Of a DNA stretch of 36,178 nt, positions 25,272 through 34,678 are shown one piece after another. Under the pieces are notes generated by a model. It saw only the letters and a list, made by a program, of their open reading frames with translations, made no database searches and was not told the DNA's origin. Position 1 is the first letter of the stretch; the number at the start of each line of letters is the position of its first letter. Source of the DNA: Pseudomonadota bacterium (lineage in GTDB: Bacteria > Pseudomonadota > Gammaproteobacteria > Burkholderiales > Rhodocyclaceae); NCBI GenBank assembly GCA_018241725.1, contig JAFEDI010000071.1:1-36178 (forward strand), written 5' to 3'. A program made the translations under genes and the position numbers.

Positions 25272-27595
25272 ACGCCCCCAACCACAACCCGCCCCCCGCC
25301 GTCGGTGCCGGCCTGCCCCACGAGAGCGCCCATCTGCACGTCAGCGGCCGCGCCACCTACGTGGACGACATCCCGGTGCCGGCCGGTACGCTGCACGCCG
25401 CGCTGGGCCTGTCGAACATCGCCCATGGGCGCATCAAGACCCTCGACCTGTCCGCCGTGCGCGCCGCCCCCGGCGTTCGGGCAGTGATCACCGCTGACGA
25501 CATCCCCGGCATCAACGACTGCGGCCCGGTCAAGCACGACGATCCGATTCTGTGCGACGGCGAGATCCTCTTCCACGGCCAGCCGCTGTTCGCCGTCGCC
25601 GCCGACAGCTACGAGCTAGCCCGCAAGGCGGCCCGCCTGGCACGTATCGAGGTGATGCCTCTGCCAGCCCTGCTGACCGCCGAAGCCGCCGCCGAGGCCG
25701 AATCCTGGGTGCTACCGCCAGTCGAGGTGAGCCGTGGCGACGCGGTCGCCGCCCTTGAAGCCGCGCCCCACCGCCTGCGTGGCGAAGTCCAGCTCGGCGG
25801 CCAGGAACACTTCTACCTGGAAGGCCAGATCGCCTGCGCGATCCCGCTGGAGGACGACACGATGCGCGTCCTCACCTCCACCCAACACCCCACCGAGATG
25901 CAGCACATGGTCGCCCACGCGCTCGGCTGGCGGATGCACCAGGTCACCGCCGAATGCCGGCGCATGGGCGGCGGTTTCGGCGGTAAGGAAAGCCAGTCGG
26001 CCCAGATCGCCTGCATCGCCGCTGTGCTGGCCCGCCTCAGCGGGCGTGCCGTCAAGCTGCGCCTCGACCGGGACGACGACATGCGCATCACCGGCAAGCG
26101 CCACGACTTCCACATCGAGTACGACGTGGGCTTCGATGACGCCGGCCGCATCGCCGGGCTGAAGCTGCTGCTGGCCTCCCGCTGCGGCTTCTCGGCCGAC
26201 CTGTCTGGCCCGGTGAACGACCGCGCGATCTTCCACGCCGACAACGCCTACTACCTGGACGCGGTGTCCATCCTGAGCCTGCGCGGGCGCACCCATACGG
26301 TATCCAACACCGCCTTCCGCGGCTTCGGCGGACCGCAGGGCATGTTCGCCATCGAAACGGTGATCGACGACATCGCCCGCCACCTCGGCCGCGACCCGCT
26401 GGCCGTACGCCAGGCCAACTTCTACGGCGACAGCGCCGGCAGCGAACGCAACGTCACCCACTACGGCATGAAGGTGGAGGACAACGTGATCCAGCCGCTG
26501 GTCGCCCAGCTGGCCACCGACGCCCGCTACGCCGAGCGCCGCGCCGCCATCGACGCCTTCAACGCCGCCAGCCCGCTGCTCAAGAAAGGCCTGGCGCTGA
26601 CGCCGGTGAAGTTCGGCATCTCCTTCACCGCCACCTTCTACAACCAGGCCGGCGCGCTGGTGCATGTGTATAACGACGGCACCGTGCTGGTCAGCCACGG
26701 CGGCACCGAAATGGGCCAGGGCTTGTACACCAAGGTCCGCCAGATCGTCGCCCAGGAATTCGGCCTGCCGATCGACGACGTGCGCCTGTCCTCGACCGAC
26801 ACCAGCCGCGTGCCCAACACCTCGGCCACCGCCGCGTCCTCCGGCACCGACCTCAACGGCAAAGCCGCCCAGGCTGCCTGCCAGGCGATCCGCCGGCGCA
26901 TCGCCGGCTTCGTCGCCGAGCAGCTGGGGGTCAGCGACGACACGGTGGTTTTCGCCGCGGGCATGGTCAGCGCGCCGGGCTTCGACGCCCCCTTCGCCAG
27001 CGTCGTCGCCGACGCCTACCGGGCCCGCGTGCAACTGTGGGATGCCGGCTTCTACAAGACCCCAAAGATCCATTACGACCCGGTCACCATGCAGGGCCGG
27101 CCGTTCTACTACTTCTCCTACGGCGCCGCGCTGGCCGAGGTGGCCATCGACACCCTCACCGGCGAGAACCGTGTGCTGCGCGTGGACATCCTTCACGACG
27201 TCGGCCGCTCCATCAATCCGGCCATCGACATCGGCCAGATCGAGGGCGGCTTCATTCAGGGCATGGGCTGGCTGACCACCGAAGAACTGGTCTATCAGCC
27301 CGACGGCCCGCAAGCCGGCCGCCTCGCCACCCACGCGCCGTCCACCTACAAGATCCCGGCGGTGTCCGACCTGCCGCCGGTCTTCAACGTGCGCCTGTTC
27401 GACAACGCCAACGTGGAGGACAGCATCCACCGCTCCAAGGCGGTCGGCGAACCGCCGCTGATGCTGGCTTTCTCGGTGTTCTTCGCGCTGCGCGACGCGG
27501 TGGCAGCGGCCCTTGGCCCCGGCGCCCGCCCGCAACTGGACGCGCCGGCCACGCCGGAGGCAATCCTGCGCGCGCTGCACGGAGGTCGCCTGTGA
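25268..27595 (+). CDS. xdhB: Xanthine dehydrogenase molybdenum subunit
   Basis: The product is 775 residues, normal for XdhB. Molybdopterin-binding motifs include GGGFGGKE (near 238-245), AFRGFGGPQG and GGTEMGQG. The catalytic glutamate is E728 in VGEPPLML, equivalent to Glu1261 of the bovine enzyme. It hydroxylates hypoxanthine to xanthine and xanthine to urate in complex with XdhA. GAGGTG precedes the ATG, which overlaps the xdhA stop. Confidence 0.95.
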   Translation: MNAPNHNPPPAVGAGLPHESAHLHVSGRATYVDDIPVPAGTLHAALGLSNIAHGRIKTLDLSAVRAAPGVRAVITADDIPGINDCGPVKHDDPILCDGEILFHGQPLFAVAADSYELARKAARLARIEVMPLPALLTAEAAAEAESWVLPPVEVSRGDAVAALEAAPHRLRGEVQLGGQEHFYLEGQIACAIPLEDDTMRVLTSTQHPTEMQHMVAHALGWRMHQVTAECRRMGGGFGGKESQSAQIACIAAVLARLSGRAVKLRLDRDDDMRITGKRHDFHIEYDVGFDDAGRIAGLKLLLASRCGFSADLSGPVNDRAIFHADNAYYLDAVSILSLRGRTHTVSNTAFRGFGGPQGMFAIETVIDDIARHLGRDPLAVRQANFYGDSAGSERNVTHYGMKVEDNVIQPLVAQLATDARYAERRAAIDAFNAASPLLKKGLALTPVKFGISFTATFYNQAGALVHVYNDGTVLVSHGGTEMGQGLYTKVRQIVAQEFGLPIDDVRLSSTDTSRVPNTSATAASSGTDLNGKAAQAACQAIRRRIAGFVAEQLGVSDDTVVFAAGMVSAPGFDAPFASVVADAYRARVQLWDAGFYKTPKIHYDPVTMQGRPFYYFSYGAALAEVAIDTLTGENRVLRVDILHDVGRSINPAIDIGQIEGGFIQGMGWLTTEELVYQPDGPQAGRLATHAPSTYKIPAVSDLPPVFNVRLFDNANVEDSIHRSKAVGEPPLMLAFSVFFALRDAVAAALGPGARPQLDAPATPEAILRALHGGRL

Positions 27596-27632
27596 TGCAC
27601 TCCTTCCCCGCTACGCTTCCGGAGGTGTTCCC

Positions 27633-28649
27633 ATGAACGACTGGCTCCCCACCCTCGCCGACTGGCTGGCGGCCGGCCAGCCAGCGGTCCTCGTCACCGT
27701 GGTGCGGGCCGACGGCTCGACGCCGCGGGAAGCCGGCGCCACGATGCTGGTCGGTCGTTCGGCGACCGCCGACACCATCGGCGGCGGCCACCTGGAATGG
27801 CTGGCCACTGCCGCCGCGCGCGATCTGTTGAGCAAGGGCGGCCACCCGCAGGTGATGCGCTGCGCCCTCGGCGCCTCCCTTGGCCAGTGCTGCGGCGGCG
27901 TGGTGTGGCTGGCGCTGGAACGCATCGAAGCCCGCGAGGCCGCCAGCTGGCAGGCCCGCGCCAAAGCAGTTGTGGCCGGCCAGAGCCTGCAGCGCCGCCT
28001 GCTGTCCGGCGACGAAGGCTCCCTGTGGTCCCTGAGCGCCGACGAACATGGCAAGCGCGACCCGGCCCACTTCTGGTCCGACGGCGGCCACTGGCAGTTC
28101 GAACAACAGATCCGTGCGATCCACTTCCCGGTCGTGCTGTTCGGCGCCGGTCACGTCGGCGAGGCCATCGCCCGCGCGCTGGCGCCACTGGGCGCCCGGA
28201 TCAGCTGGGTGGACAACCGGGAGTCCATCTTCCCCGCTGAGCTGCCGGCCGGCACCGACGCCATCGGCACCGACACGCCGACCGCCGAGGTGCACGCCGC
28301 GCCGCCGGGTGCCTACTTCCTGGTGCTGACCCATGACCACGGCCTCGACTTCGAGCTGTGCGAGGCGATCCTGGCCCGCCATGACTTCGCCTTCTTCGGC
28401 CTGATCGGCTCGGCCTCCAAGCGCGCCCGTTTCGAGCACCGCCTGATCGCCCGCGGCATCGACCCGACCCGCCTGCTCGACATGACTTGCCCGATCGGCG
28501 TGCCCGGCATCCGCGGCAAGGAGCCGGCCGTCATCGCCGCCTCGGTGGCGGCCCAGCTGCTGCAGGTACGCGAAGCCCGCCAAGCCATCGCCGAAGCCTC
28601 CCGTCCGCTGCGCATCACGCCCTTCCTGTTGTCCGGAGCCCGCCCGTGA
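27633..28649 (+). CDS. xdhC: XdhC, molybdenum cofactor insertion factor
   Basis: The product is 338 residues with the N-terminal XdhC/CoxI domain (TVVRADGSTPREAG, 22-35; IGGGHLEW, 49-56; QCCGG, 85-89) and a C-terminal Rossmann domain (LFGAGHVGEAIA, 169-180). XdhC binds and sulfurates the molybdenum cofactor and delivers it to XdhB. GGAGG lies seven bases before the ATG at 27633, 37 bases after xdhB. Its stop overlaps the GTG start of the transporter ATPase, joining catabolism and uptake in one transcript. Confidence 0.94.
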   Translation: MNDWLPTLADWLAAGQPAVLVTVVRADGSTPREAGATMLVGRSATADTIGGGHLEWLATAAARDLLSKGGHPQVMRCALGASLGQCCGGVVWLALERIEAREAASWQARAKAVVAGQSLQRRLLSGDEGSLWSLSADEHGKRDPAHFWSDGGHWQFEQQIRAIHFPVVLFGAGHVGEAIARALAPLGARISWVDNRESIFPAELPAGTDAIGTDTPTAEVHAAPPGAYFLVLTHDHGLDFELCEAILARHDFAFFGLIGSASKRARFEHRLIARGIDPTRLLDMTCPIGVPGIRGKEPAVIAASVAAQLLQVREARQAIAEASRPLRITPFLLSGARP

Positions 28650-30214
28650 GCATACCCCCGCCCCCCTTCAGCGGCCCACCGGCCGGCACCCCGCGCCTGG
28701 AGCTCTCAGGCATCACCAAGCGCTACCCGAGCGTGGTCGCCAACGACGGCATCAACCTAAAGGTCGGCCCCGGCGAGATCCACGCGGTGCTCGGCGAAAA
28801 CGGTGCCGGCAAGAGCACGCTGATGAAGATCATCTATGGCGCGGTGCAGGCCGACGCCGGCCAGATCCAGTGGAACGGCCGCGAGGTGGTCGTCGCCAAT
28901 CCCGCCGAGGCACGCCGGCTGGGCATTGGCATGGTGTTCCAGCATTTCTCGCTGTTCGAGACCCTGAGCGTCGTCGAGAACATCGCGCTGGCCCTCGACG
29001 AGCCCTTCGACCTCAAGGCGCTGGCGGTCCGCGTGAAGGAAGTGTCCACCCGCTACGGCCTGCCGCTGGACCCGGACCGGCTGGTGCATAGCCTGTCGGT
29101 GGGCGAGCGCCAGCGCGTCGAGATCGTGCGCTGCCTGCTGCAGCAGCCCCAGTTGCTGATCCTCGACGAACCGACCTCGGTGCTCACCCCGCAGGCCGTG
29201 CAGAAACTCTTCGAAACCCTGCGCCGGCTGGCCGCCGAGGGCGTCAGCATCCTCTACATCAGCCACAAGCTGCACGAGATCCAGAGCCTGTGCCACAGCG
29301 CCACGGTGATGCGCGGCGGCAAGGTCACCGGCACCGCCACGCCATCGCGGGAGACCCCGGCGAGCCTGGCGCGCATGATGATCGGCCGCGAGCTGCCGGT
29401 GTGCGAAGTGCCCGCCTACACCGGCATCGCCACCCCGGCGCTTACGGTGCACAAGCTGTCCCTGGTGCCCGACGATCCCTTCGGCACCCGCCTGCAGGAC
29501 ATCGAGCTGGAAGTCCACCGCGGCGAGATCCTCGGCATCGCCGGCATTTCCGGCAACGGTCAGGCCGAGCTGCTGGCCGCCCTGTCCGGCGAAACCACCG
29601 GCACGCCAGAGGCAGTGAAACTGGTCGGCCTGCCGGTCGGCCACCTGGACGCCGGCCGCCGCCGCAAGCACGGACTGGCCTTCGTGCCGGAAGAACGCCT
29701 CGGCCGCGGCGCGGTGCCGTCCATGTCGCTGGCCGACAACGCGACTCTCACCGCCCAGCGCCAGGGCCTGGTCAAGAAAGGCTTCCTGCGCCCGAAGGCC
29801 GCCTGGGAGTTCGCCAAGGCCTGCATCGACCGCTTCGACGTGCGCTGCGGCGGCCCCGGCGCGGCAGCGCGCAGCCTGTCCGGCGGCAACCTGCAGAAAT
29901 TCATCGTCGGCCGCGAGATCATGCAGCAGCCCATCGCGATGGTCGTCGCCCAGCCCACCTGGGGCGTGGATGTCGGCGCCGCCGCCTTCCTGCGCCAGAC
30001 CCTGATCGACCTGTCCCGCCAGGGCGTGGCGATCCTGGTGATCTCCGAAGAGCTGGAAGAGCTGTTCGAGATCTGCGACCGCATCGCGGTGCTGGCCGAG
30101 GGCCGCCTCGGCCCCGCCGTGCCGAAGGCCGAGACCAACGCCGAGAAGATCGGCATGCAGATGTCCGGCCTGTTCGCCCCCGCCGACAAGGAACCCGCCC
30201 ATGCCCCTGCTTGA
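28646..30214 (+). CDS. BMP-type ABC transporter ATPase (tandem domains)
   Basis: The product is 522 residues with two ABC domains. The first has Walker A GENGAGKST (50-58), signature LSVGERQR and Walker B LLILDEPTS. The second has a degenerate Walker A (GISGNGQAE) and signature LSGGN followed by MVVAQPTWGVD, as in simple-sugar and nucleoside importers (NupA type). The GTG start overlaps the xdhC stop (GTGA) and has GGAG seven bases upstream; the frame is open earlier but only antisense or shadow sequence lies there. It powers the permease pair that follows, with the binding protein coded at 17771. Confidence 0.93.
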   Translation: MSIPPPPFSGPPAGTPRLELSGITKRYPSVVANDGINLKVGPGEIHAVLGENGAGKSTLMKIIYGAVQADAGQIQWNGREVVVANPAEARRLGIGMVFQHFSLFETLSVVENIALALDEPFDLKALAVRVKEVSTRYGLPLDPDRLVHSLSVGERQRVEIVRCLLQQPQLLILDEPTSVLTPQAVQKLFETLRRLAAEGVSILYISHKLHEIQSLCHSATVMRGGKVTGTATPSRETPASLARMMIGRELPVCEVPAYTGIATPALTVHKLSLVPDDPFGTRLQDIELEVHRGEILGIAGISGNGQAELLAALSGETTGTPEAVKLVGLPVGHLDAGRRRKHGLAFVPEERLGRGAVPSMSLADNATLTAQRQGLVKKGFLRPKAAWEFAKACIDRFDVRCGGPGAAARSLSGGNLQKFIVGREIMQQPIAMVVAQPTWGVDVGAAAFLRQTLIDLSRQGVAILVISEELEELFEICDRIAVLAEGRLGPAVPKAETNAEKIGMQMSGLFAPADKEPAHAPA

Positions 30215-31271
30215 ACCTCGCCCCACGCCGTCGGCGCGGATGCGCCTGCTGTCACCGCTGATCGCCATCGGCCTGACCCTGGCGGTCGGCTCCCTGCTGT
30301 TCTTGTCCCTTGGCAAGAATCCCGTCGAAGCCTTTACCGTGTTCTTCATCCAGCCCCTGTCGTCGGGCAATGGCTGGAGCGAGCTGATGGTCAAGGCCGG
30401 CCCGCTGATCCTCATCGCCCAGGGCCTGGCGATCGGCTTTAGGGCGCGCATCTACAACATCGGCGCGGAAGGCCAGCTGATCGTCGGCGCGCTGGCCGGC
30501 GGCGGCGTGGCGATCGCCTTCGACGGCGTGGACGCCTGGTGGGTGCTGCCGCTGATGGTGGTTGCCGGTGCCATCGGCGGCGCGCTGTGGGGCGCCGTCC
30601 CTGCATTGTTGAAGACCCGCTTCAATGCGGAGGAGACCCTCACCACGCTGATGCTCACCTACATCGCCAGCTTCACGCTGTCCTACATGGTGAACGGCCC
30701 CTGGCGCGACCCGGAAGGGATGAACTTCCCGCAGTCCATCATGTTCGGCGACCCGGCCCTGTTCAGCCCGTGGTTCGAGGGCATGCGCGTCAATGCGTCG
30801 ATCCTGATCGCCACCGTCGCCTCCATCGCCTTCTGGATCTTCACGTCACGCAGCTTCCTGGCCTACCAGCTCACCGTCGGCGGCCTCGCCCCGGCGGCGG
30901 CCCGCTATGCCGGCTTCTCGGCCCAGCGCACGGTGTGGGTCAGCCTGGTGCTGTCCGGCCTCACCGCCGGCATCGCCGGCGTCGGCGAGGTGGCCGGGCC
31001 GGTTGGCCAGCTCAACCTCAACATCTCGCCGGGCTACGGCTTCGCCGCCATCATCGTTGCCTACCTGGGGCGCCTCAACGCGGTGGGCATCGTGCTGGCC
31101 GGCCTGCTGATGGCCCTGCTCTACCTGGGCGGCGAGGCGGCCCAGGTCGCGCTGCAGTTGCCGGCGGCGATCACCGGCCTGTTCCAGGGCATGTTGCTGT
31201 TCTTCCTGCTCGGCGCCGACGTGTTCGTCGATTACCGCCTCAAGCCCCGCCCCAAGCCCGCCTACGCGTAA
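30201..31271 (+). CDS. BMP-type ABC transporter permease 1
   Basis: The product is 356 residues with eight or more hydrophobic segments and the family motif FRARIYNIGAEGQLIVGAL (about 81-99) of nucleoside and sugar permeases (BPD_transp_2, NupB/YufP type). AAGGA lies eight bases before the ATG, which overlaps the ATPase stop by 14 bases. It forms half of the membrane channel for purine or nucleoside import. Confidence 0.92.
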   Translation: MPLLEPRPTPSARMRLLSPLIAIGLTLAVGSLLFLSLGKNPVEAFTVFFIQPLSSGNGWSELMVKAGPLILIAQGLAIGFRARIYNIGAEGQLIVGALAGGGVAIAFDGVDAWWVLPLMVVAGAIGGALWGAVPALLKTRFNAEETLTTLMLTYIASFTLSYMVNGPWRDPEGMNFPQSIMFGDPALFSPWFEGMRVNASILIATVASIAFWIFTSRSFLAYQLTVGGLAPAAARYAGFSAQRTVWVSLVLSGLTAGIAGVGEVAGPVGQLNLNISPGYGFAAIIVAYLGRLNAVGIVLAGLLMALLYLGGEAAQVALQLPAAITGLFQGMLLFFLLGADVFVDYRLKPRPKPAYA

Positions 31272-31280
31272 GGACCCGCG

Positions 31281-32201
31281 ATGCTCGAACACCTGATCCC
31301 CGTCCTCGCCGGCACCCTCGGTGCCGCCACCCCGCTGATCTTCGCCGGCCTTGGCGAACTGGTAGCGGAGCGCACCGGCGTCATCAACCTGGGCGTCGAA
31401 GGCATGATGCTGATCGGCGCCATCGCCGGCTTCGCCGCCGCCGCGGATTCGGGCGGCGGCGCGCTGGCCGGCCTGCCCGCCGGGGCCGTTGCCGGCATGC
31501 TGGCGGCACTGGTGTTTGCCGTGCTGTCCCTGTCGATGGCCGCCAACCAGGCCGCCTGCGGCCTCGCGCTGACCATCTTCGGCGTCGGCCTGTCGGCCTT
31601 CATCGGCCAGCACTACGTGAGCTTCAGCCTGCCCGGCCTGCAGCCGCTGGACATCCCCGGCCTGGTGGACATCCCGGTGCTCGGCCGCATCCTGTTCCAC
31701 CAGGACCCAGTCACCTACCTGGGCCTGATCACCTTCGCGATCGTCTGGTGGGTGCTCCGGAAGACCCGCCTCGGCCTCGTGCTGAAGGCCGTCGGCGAAG
31801 CCCCTGACGCCGCCCACGCGATCGGCTACCCGGTCATTGCCATCCGCTACGGCGCCACGCTGTTCGGCGGCGCGATGGCCGGCGTCGCAGGCGCCTACCT
31901 GTCCACGGTCTACACCCCGCTGTGGGTGCAGAACATGGTCGCCGGCCGGGGCTGGATCGCCATCGCGCTGGTGGTCTTCGCCACCTGGAACCCGACCCGC
32001 CTGCTCCTCGGCGCCTGGCTGTTCGGCGGCGTGACGATCCTCCAGTTCCACGCCCAGGGCCTCGGCATCGCGCTACCGGTCCAGCTCCTCGCCGCGCTGC
32101 CCTACCTGGCGACGGTGGTGGTGCTGGTGCTGATCTCGCGGGACAAGCGCTTGTTGCAGTTGAACCTGCCGGCTTCGCTGGGGAAGCCGTGGATGCCGTA
32201 G
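31281..32201 (+). CDS. BMP-type ABC transporter permease 2
   Basis: The product is 306 residues, hydrophobic throughout, with the partner-permease motif ERTGVINLGVEGMMLIGA (about 30-47) of the NupC/YufQ type and KAVGEAPDAAHAIGYPV in the cytoplasmic coupling region. AGGA lies upstream, nine bases after permease 1. It completes the importer. The transcript ends in the repeat-rich gap that follows. Confidence 0.92.
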   Translation: MLEHLIPVLAGTLGAATPLIFAGLGELVAERTGVINLGVEGMMLIGAIAGFAAAADSGGGALAGLPAGAVAGMLAALVFAVLSLSMAANQAACGLALTIFGVGLSAFIGQHYVSFSLPGLQPLDIPGLVDIPVLGRILFHQDPVTYLGLITFAIVWWVLRKTRLGLVLKAVGEAPDAAHAIGYPVIAIRYGATLFGGAMAGVAGAYLSTVYTPLWVQNMVAGRGWIAIALVVFATWNPTRLLLGAWLFGGVTILQFHAQGLGIALPVQLLAALPYLATVVVLVLISRDKRLLQLNLPASLGKPWMP

Positions 32202-32293
32202 TCGTTGGGTGGGGCTTGTGCCCCGGTGGCGGCCTCCCCGGTGCGTCGGGGGATGTGCCCTTGCTGGGCGGCTTTCCGGTTTATGGGCTTGCA

Positions 32294-32357
32294 TTGGCCG
32301 GGACTCGCCCCGGCGGGCGACCTTCTTTCTTGCATCGCCAAGAAAGAAGGCAAAGAA
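32294..32357 (+). repeat. Hairpin repeat, left copy
   Basis: A GC-rich block (GCCCCGGCGGGCGA) leads into a perfect 12-bp hairpin, CCTTCTTTCTTG (32321-32332) with CAAGAAAGAAGG (32339-32350), then CAAAGAA. The reverse complement of 33181-33246 has the same order and nearly the same sequence. It may end the transporter transcript. Confidence 0.85.
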
Positions 32358-32596
32358 GGCGACCCGTGCTTCACCGGTCGTCCGCGTTGCGGACGACTTC
32401 CCTGCGCTGCTCGCAGCAGGCGGCCGGCGCGGAACTCGCCGGCTGCGCCGGCTCAAACAACCGCGCCGGACATCCCCGCCTGCCGCTGCGCTGCTCGGCG
32501 GTTCGGGACGGGCCTTTGTGGGCACCGAGCGTTTACTGGGGCTTGGGAGGGTTGTGGAGGCGGTATTTTTCCGTGATCGGACTCCGCTTCGCCGGC

Positions 32597-32953
32597 CGGG
32601 TGATCTTCAAGGCCTTGAGGGAAGACAAGTTACCCCCAGAGGGCAACTTGTTCGGGGTCGAGCTGAACAGGTTCATCCTGGTGATGAAATCACTGAGCTT
32701 GGCGCTGAAGAAGTTCATCTTGGCGTGGAACCGGTTCAAGTCCAGAGGGCGCTCGCTCAGCTTTGTGCTGAACAGGCCCCCTTCCGAGCTGAACTGGTTC
32801 AACGTGGAGAGAGACTGGTTCTCCCCAGCTGTGACATCACTGTCCTCAGCGTTGAAGCAGTTCAGATGGAAGCTAAACCGTTTCAAGTCCAAGCCGAACT
32901 CGCACCCTCTACAGCCGGGCCGACGGCACCCGGAGCGAGGACAGTTCACCGCG
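32597..32953. repeat. Array of 17 degenerate units with exact 21-bp period
   Basis: Seventeen 21-base units follow one another without insertion or deletion. The rough consensus is GAGCTGAAC (positions 1-9) then NGGTTCATCCTG (10-21). GTTC sits at positions 12-15 in eight units and GAA at 6-8 in seven. Well-kept units contain a dyad, TGAAC and GTTCA two bases apart. Both strands stay open and code heptads such as LNRFHAK and MNFFSAK on the minus strand. The central units are closest to consensus and the ends fade. No unique spacers, so not CRISPR. Confidence 0.82.
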
Positions 32954-33180
32954 CCCGTACAGAAACGCAGAACCAGCCTGCAATAGCCCCGCCTTTAGTG
33001 GCAACGGGCACCGGCCGTCGAGCTGCCGCCTTTCCTTTCCCCTCTGACGCGCCGAGCGGAGGGGGTGACGGGCGGAAAAGGGCTGCGCATGTTTGAGCCC
33101 GCAGGGCGAGTTTGCGCAGACCCCGCCCGGCGCACCCGGAGCTCGGGGACCCCCGCAGGGGGCGCGGCAGCGGGGCACGT

Positions 33181-33246
33181 TTCTTTACCTTCTTTCTTGT
33201 CATGCGACAAGAAAGAAGGTCGCCCGCCGGGGCGAGACCCGGCCAA
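33181..33246 (-). repeat. Hairpin repeat, right (inverted) copy
   Basis: A perfect 13-bp hairpin, CCTTCTTTCTTGT (33188-33200) with ACAAGAAAGAAGG (33207-33219), is followed by TCGCCCGCCGGGGCGAGACC. This is the left copy in reverse, so the two bracket about 950 bp with the array inside. Confidence 0.85.
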
Positions 33247-33316
33247 CGAAAAGCAAAACATTGGAAAACCATTGATCAGAACCCCCGACAGGCACCGATA
33301 GAGCAAACAAAGAACG

Positions 33317-34678
33317 ATGAGCAAAACCCTCCTCCTCCACCACGCCGACATCCTCGTCACCATGGACGCCACCCGCCGCGAGATCCCCGACGGCGCGGTG
33401 TTCATCCGCGATGGCGTCATCGAAGCCGTCGGCCCGAGCGCCGAACTGCCCGCCCACGCCGACGAGGTGCGCGACCTCTCCGGCCGCATCGTGCTGCCCG
33501 GCCTGGTGAACACCCACCACCACATGTATCAGAGCCTCACCCGCGCGGTACCCGGTGCGCAGGATGCGGAGCTGTTCGGCTGGCTGCAGACGCTCTACCC
33601 CCTGTGGGCGGGGCTGACGCCGGAGATGATCCGGGTATCCACCCTCACCGCGATGGCCGAGCTGATCCTGTCCGGCTGTACCACCTCGTCGGACCACCTC
33701 TACCTCTACCCCAACGGCAGCCGGCTGGACGACAGCATCGAGGCGGCGACGCTGATCGGCATGCGCTTCCACGCCTGCCGAGGCAGCATGAGCGTCGGCC
33801 GCTCGAAGGGCGGGCTGCCGCCAGACACGCTGGTGGAGGACGAGGCGGCGATCCTCGCCGACAGCCGCCGCCTGATCGAGACCTGGCACGACCCGGCCCG
33901 CCACGCGATGTTGCGGATCGCCGTGGCGCCGTGCTCGCCGTTCTCGGTCAGCACCGACCTGATGCGCGAATCCGCGCTGCTGGCGCGCAGCTACGGGGTG
34001 TCGATGCACACCCACCTGGCCGAGAACGACAACGACGTGGCCTACAGCCGCGAGCGCTTCGGCATGACGCCGGCCGAATACGCCGAGAGCCTCGGCTGGG
34101 TCGGCCACGACGTGTGGCACGCCCACTGCGTCAAGCTCGACACGGCGGGCATCGCACTGTTCGCCCGCACCGGCACCGGCGTGGCCCACTGCCCGTGCTC
34201 CAACATGCGCCTGGCCTCGGGCATCGCGCCGATTCCGGCGATGCGGGCGGCCGGCGTGGCAGTGGGCCTGGGGGTGGACGGCTCGGCCTCCAACGACGGC
34301 GCCGACCTGCTCGGCGAGGCCCGCCAGGCCATGCTGCTGGCGCGGGTCGGCCACGGCCCGGCGGCGATGAACGCCCGCCAGGCGCTCGAACTGGCCACCC
34401 TCGGCGGCGCCAAGGTGCTCGGCCGCGACGACATCGGCGCGCTGGTGCCGGGCATGAGCGCCGACCTGATCGCCTTCCGCAGCGACACCCTGCGACTGGC
34501 CGGCGGCGCAGTGCACGATCCAGTGGCGGCGCTGGTGTTCTGCGCTCCGGACGCGGTGGACCTGAGCCTCATCAACGGCGAATGGGTCGTCGAGGACGGC
34601 GCGCTGAAGACGGTAGACCTGCCCGGCGTACTCGCCCACCATAATCGCCTAGCCCGGCAACTCGCGGAGGCCTTGTGA
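33317..34678 (+). CDS. 8-oxoguanine deaminase-like amidohydrolase
   Basis: The product is 453 residues of the amidohydrolase superfamily. Metal ligands include H67 and H69 (NTHHHMYQ), the HTHLAEND histidines, HAHC and the aspartate in LGVDGSASND. The motif set and the Cys in SGCTTSSDH match the 8-oxoguanine deaminase branch (Pseudomonas PA0142 type), related to AtzB/TrzN-like aminohydrolases. It would convert 8-oxoguanine to urate, or deaminate a related purine or triazine. Its stop overlaps the guanine deaminase start (GTGA). The ribosome site is weak. Substrate choice within this branch cannot be fixed by eye. Confidence 0.87.
   Translation: MSKTLLLHHADILVTMDATRREIPDGAVFIRDGVIEAVGPSAELPAHADEVRDLSGRIVLPGLVNTHHHMYQSLTRAVPGAQDAELFGWLQTLYPLWAGLTPEMIRVSTLTAMAELILSGCTTSSDHLYLYPNGSRLDDSIEAATLIGMRFHACRGSMSVGRSKGGLPPDTLVEDEAAILADSRRLIETWHDPARHAMLRIAVAPCSPFSVSTDLMRESALLARSYGVSMHTHLAENDNDVAYSRERFGMTPAEYAESLGWVGHDVWHAHCVKLDTAGIALFARTGTGVAHCPCSNMRLASGIAPIPAMRAAGVAVGLGVDGSASNDGADLLGEARQAMLLARVGHGPAAMNARQALELATLGGAKVLGRDDIGALVPGMSADLIAFRSDTLRLAGGAVHDPVAALVFCAPDAVDLSLINGEWVVEDGALKTVDLPGVLAHHNRLARQLAEAL

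Larger units (their letters stand above)
32202..33316. other. 1.1-kb gene-free stretch with repeats
   Basis: No protein family was recognised in any frame, though several frames stay open because of high GC and the 21-bp periodicity. It holds two inverted copies of a hairpin-bearing repeat (32294-32357 and 33181-33246) and between them a 17-unit 21-bp array. The flanking genes on both sides belong to purine metabolism on the same strand. Confidence 0.6.

Noticed and set aside
32202-32576. 123-residue plus-strand frame after the permeases
   Set aside because: It runs through the hairpin repeat. Such frames recur wherever this repeat occurs and code no recognisable domain.
32533-32949. 138-residue minus-strand frame with LNxF heptads, and overlapping plus-strand frames
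   Set aside because: The same explanation applies: the 21-bp array is open on both strands. A heptad protein cannot be fully excluded, so the array itself is reported instead.
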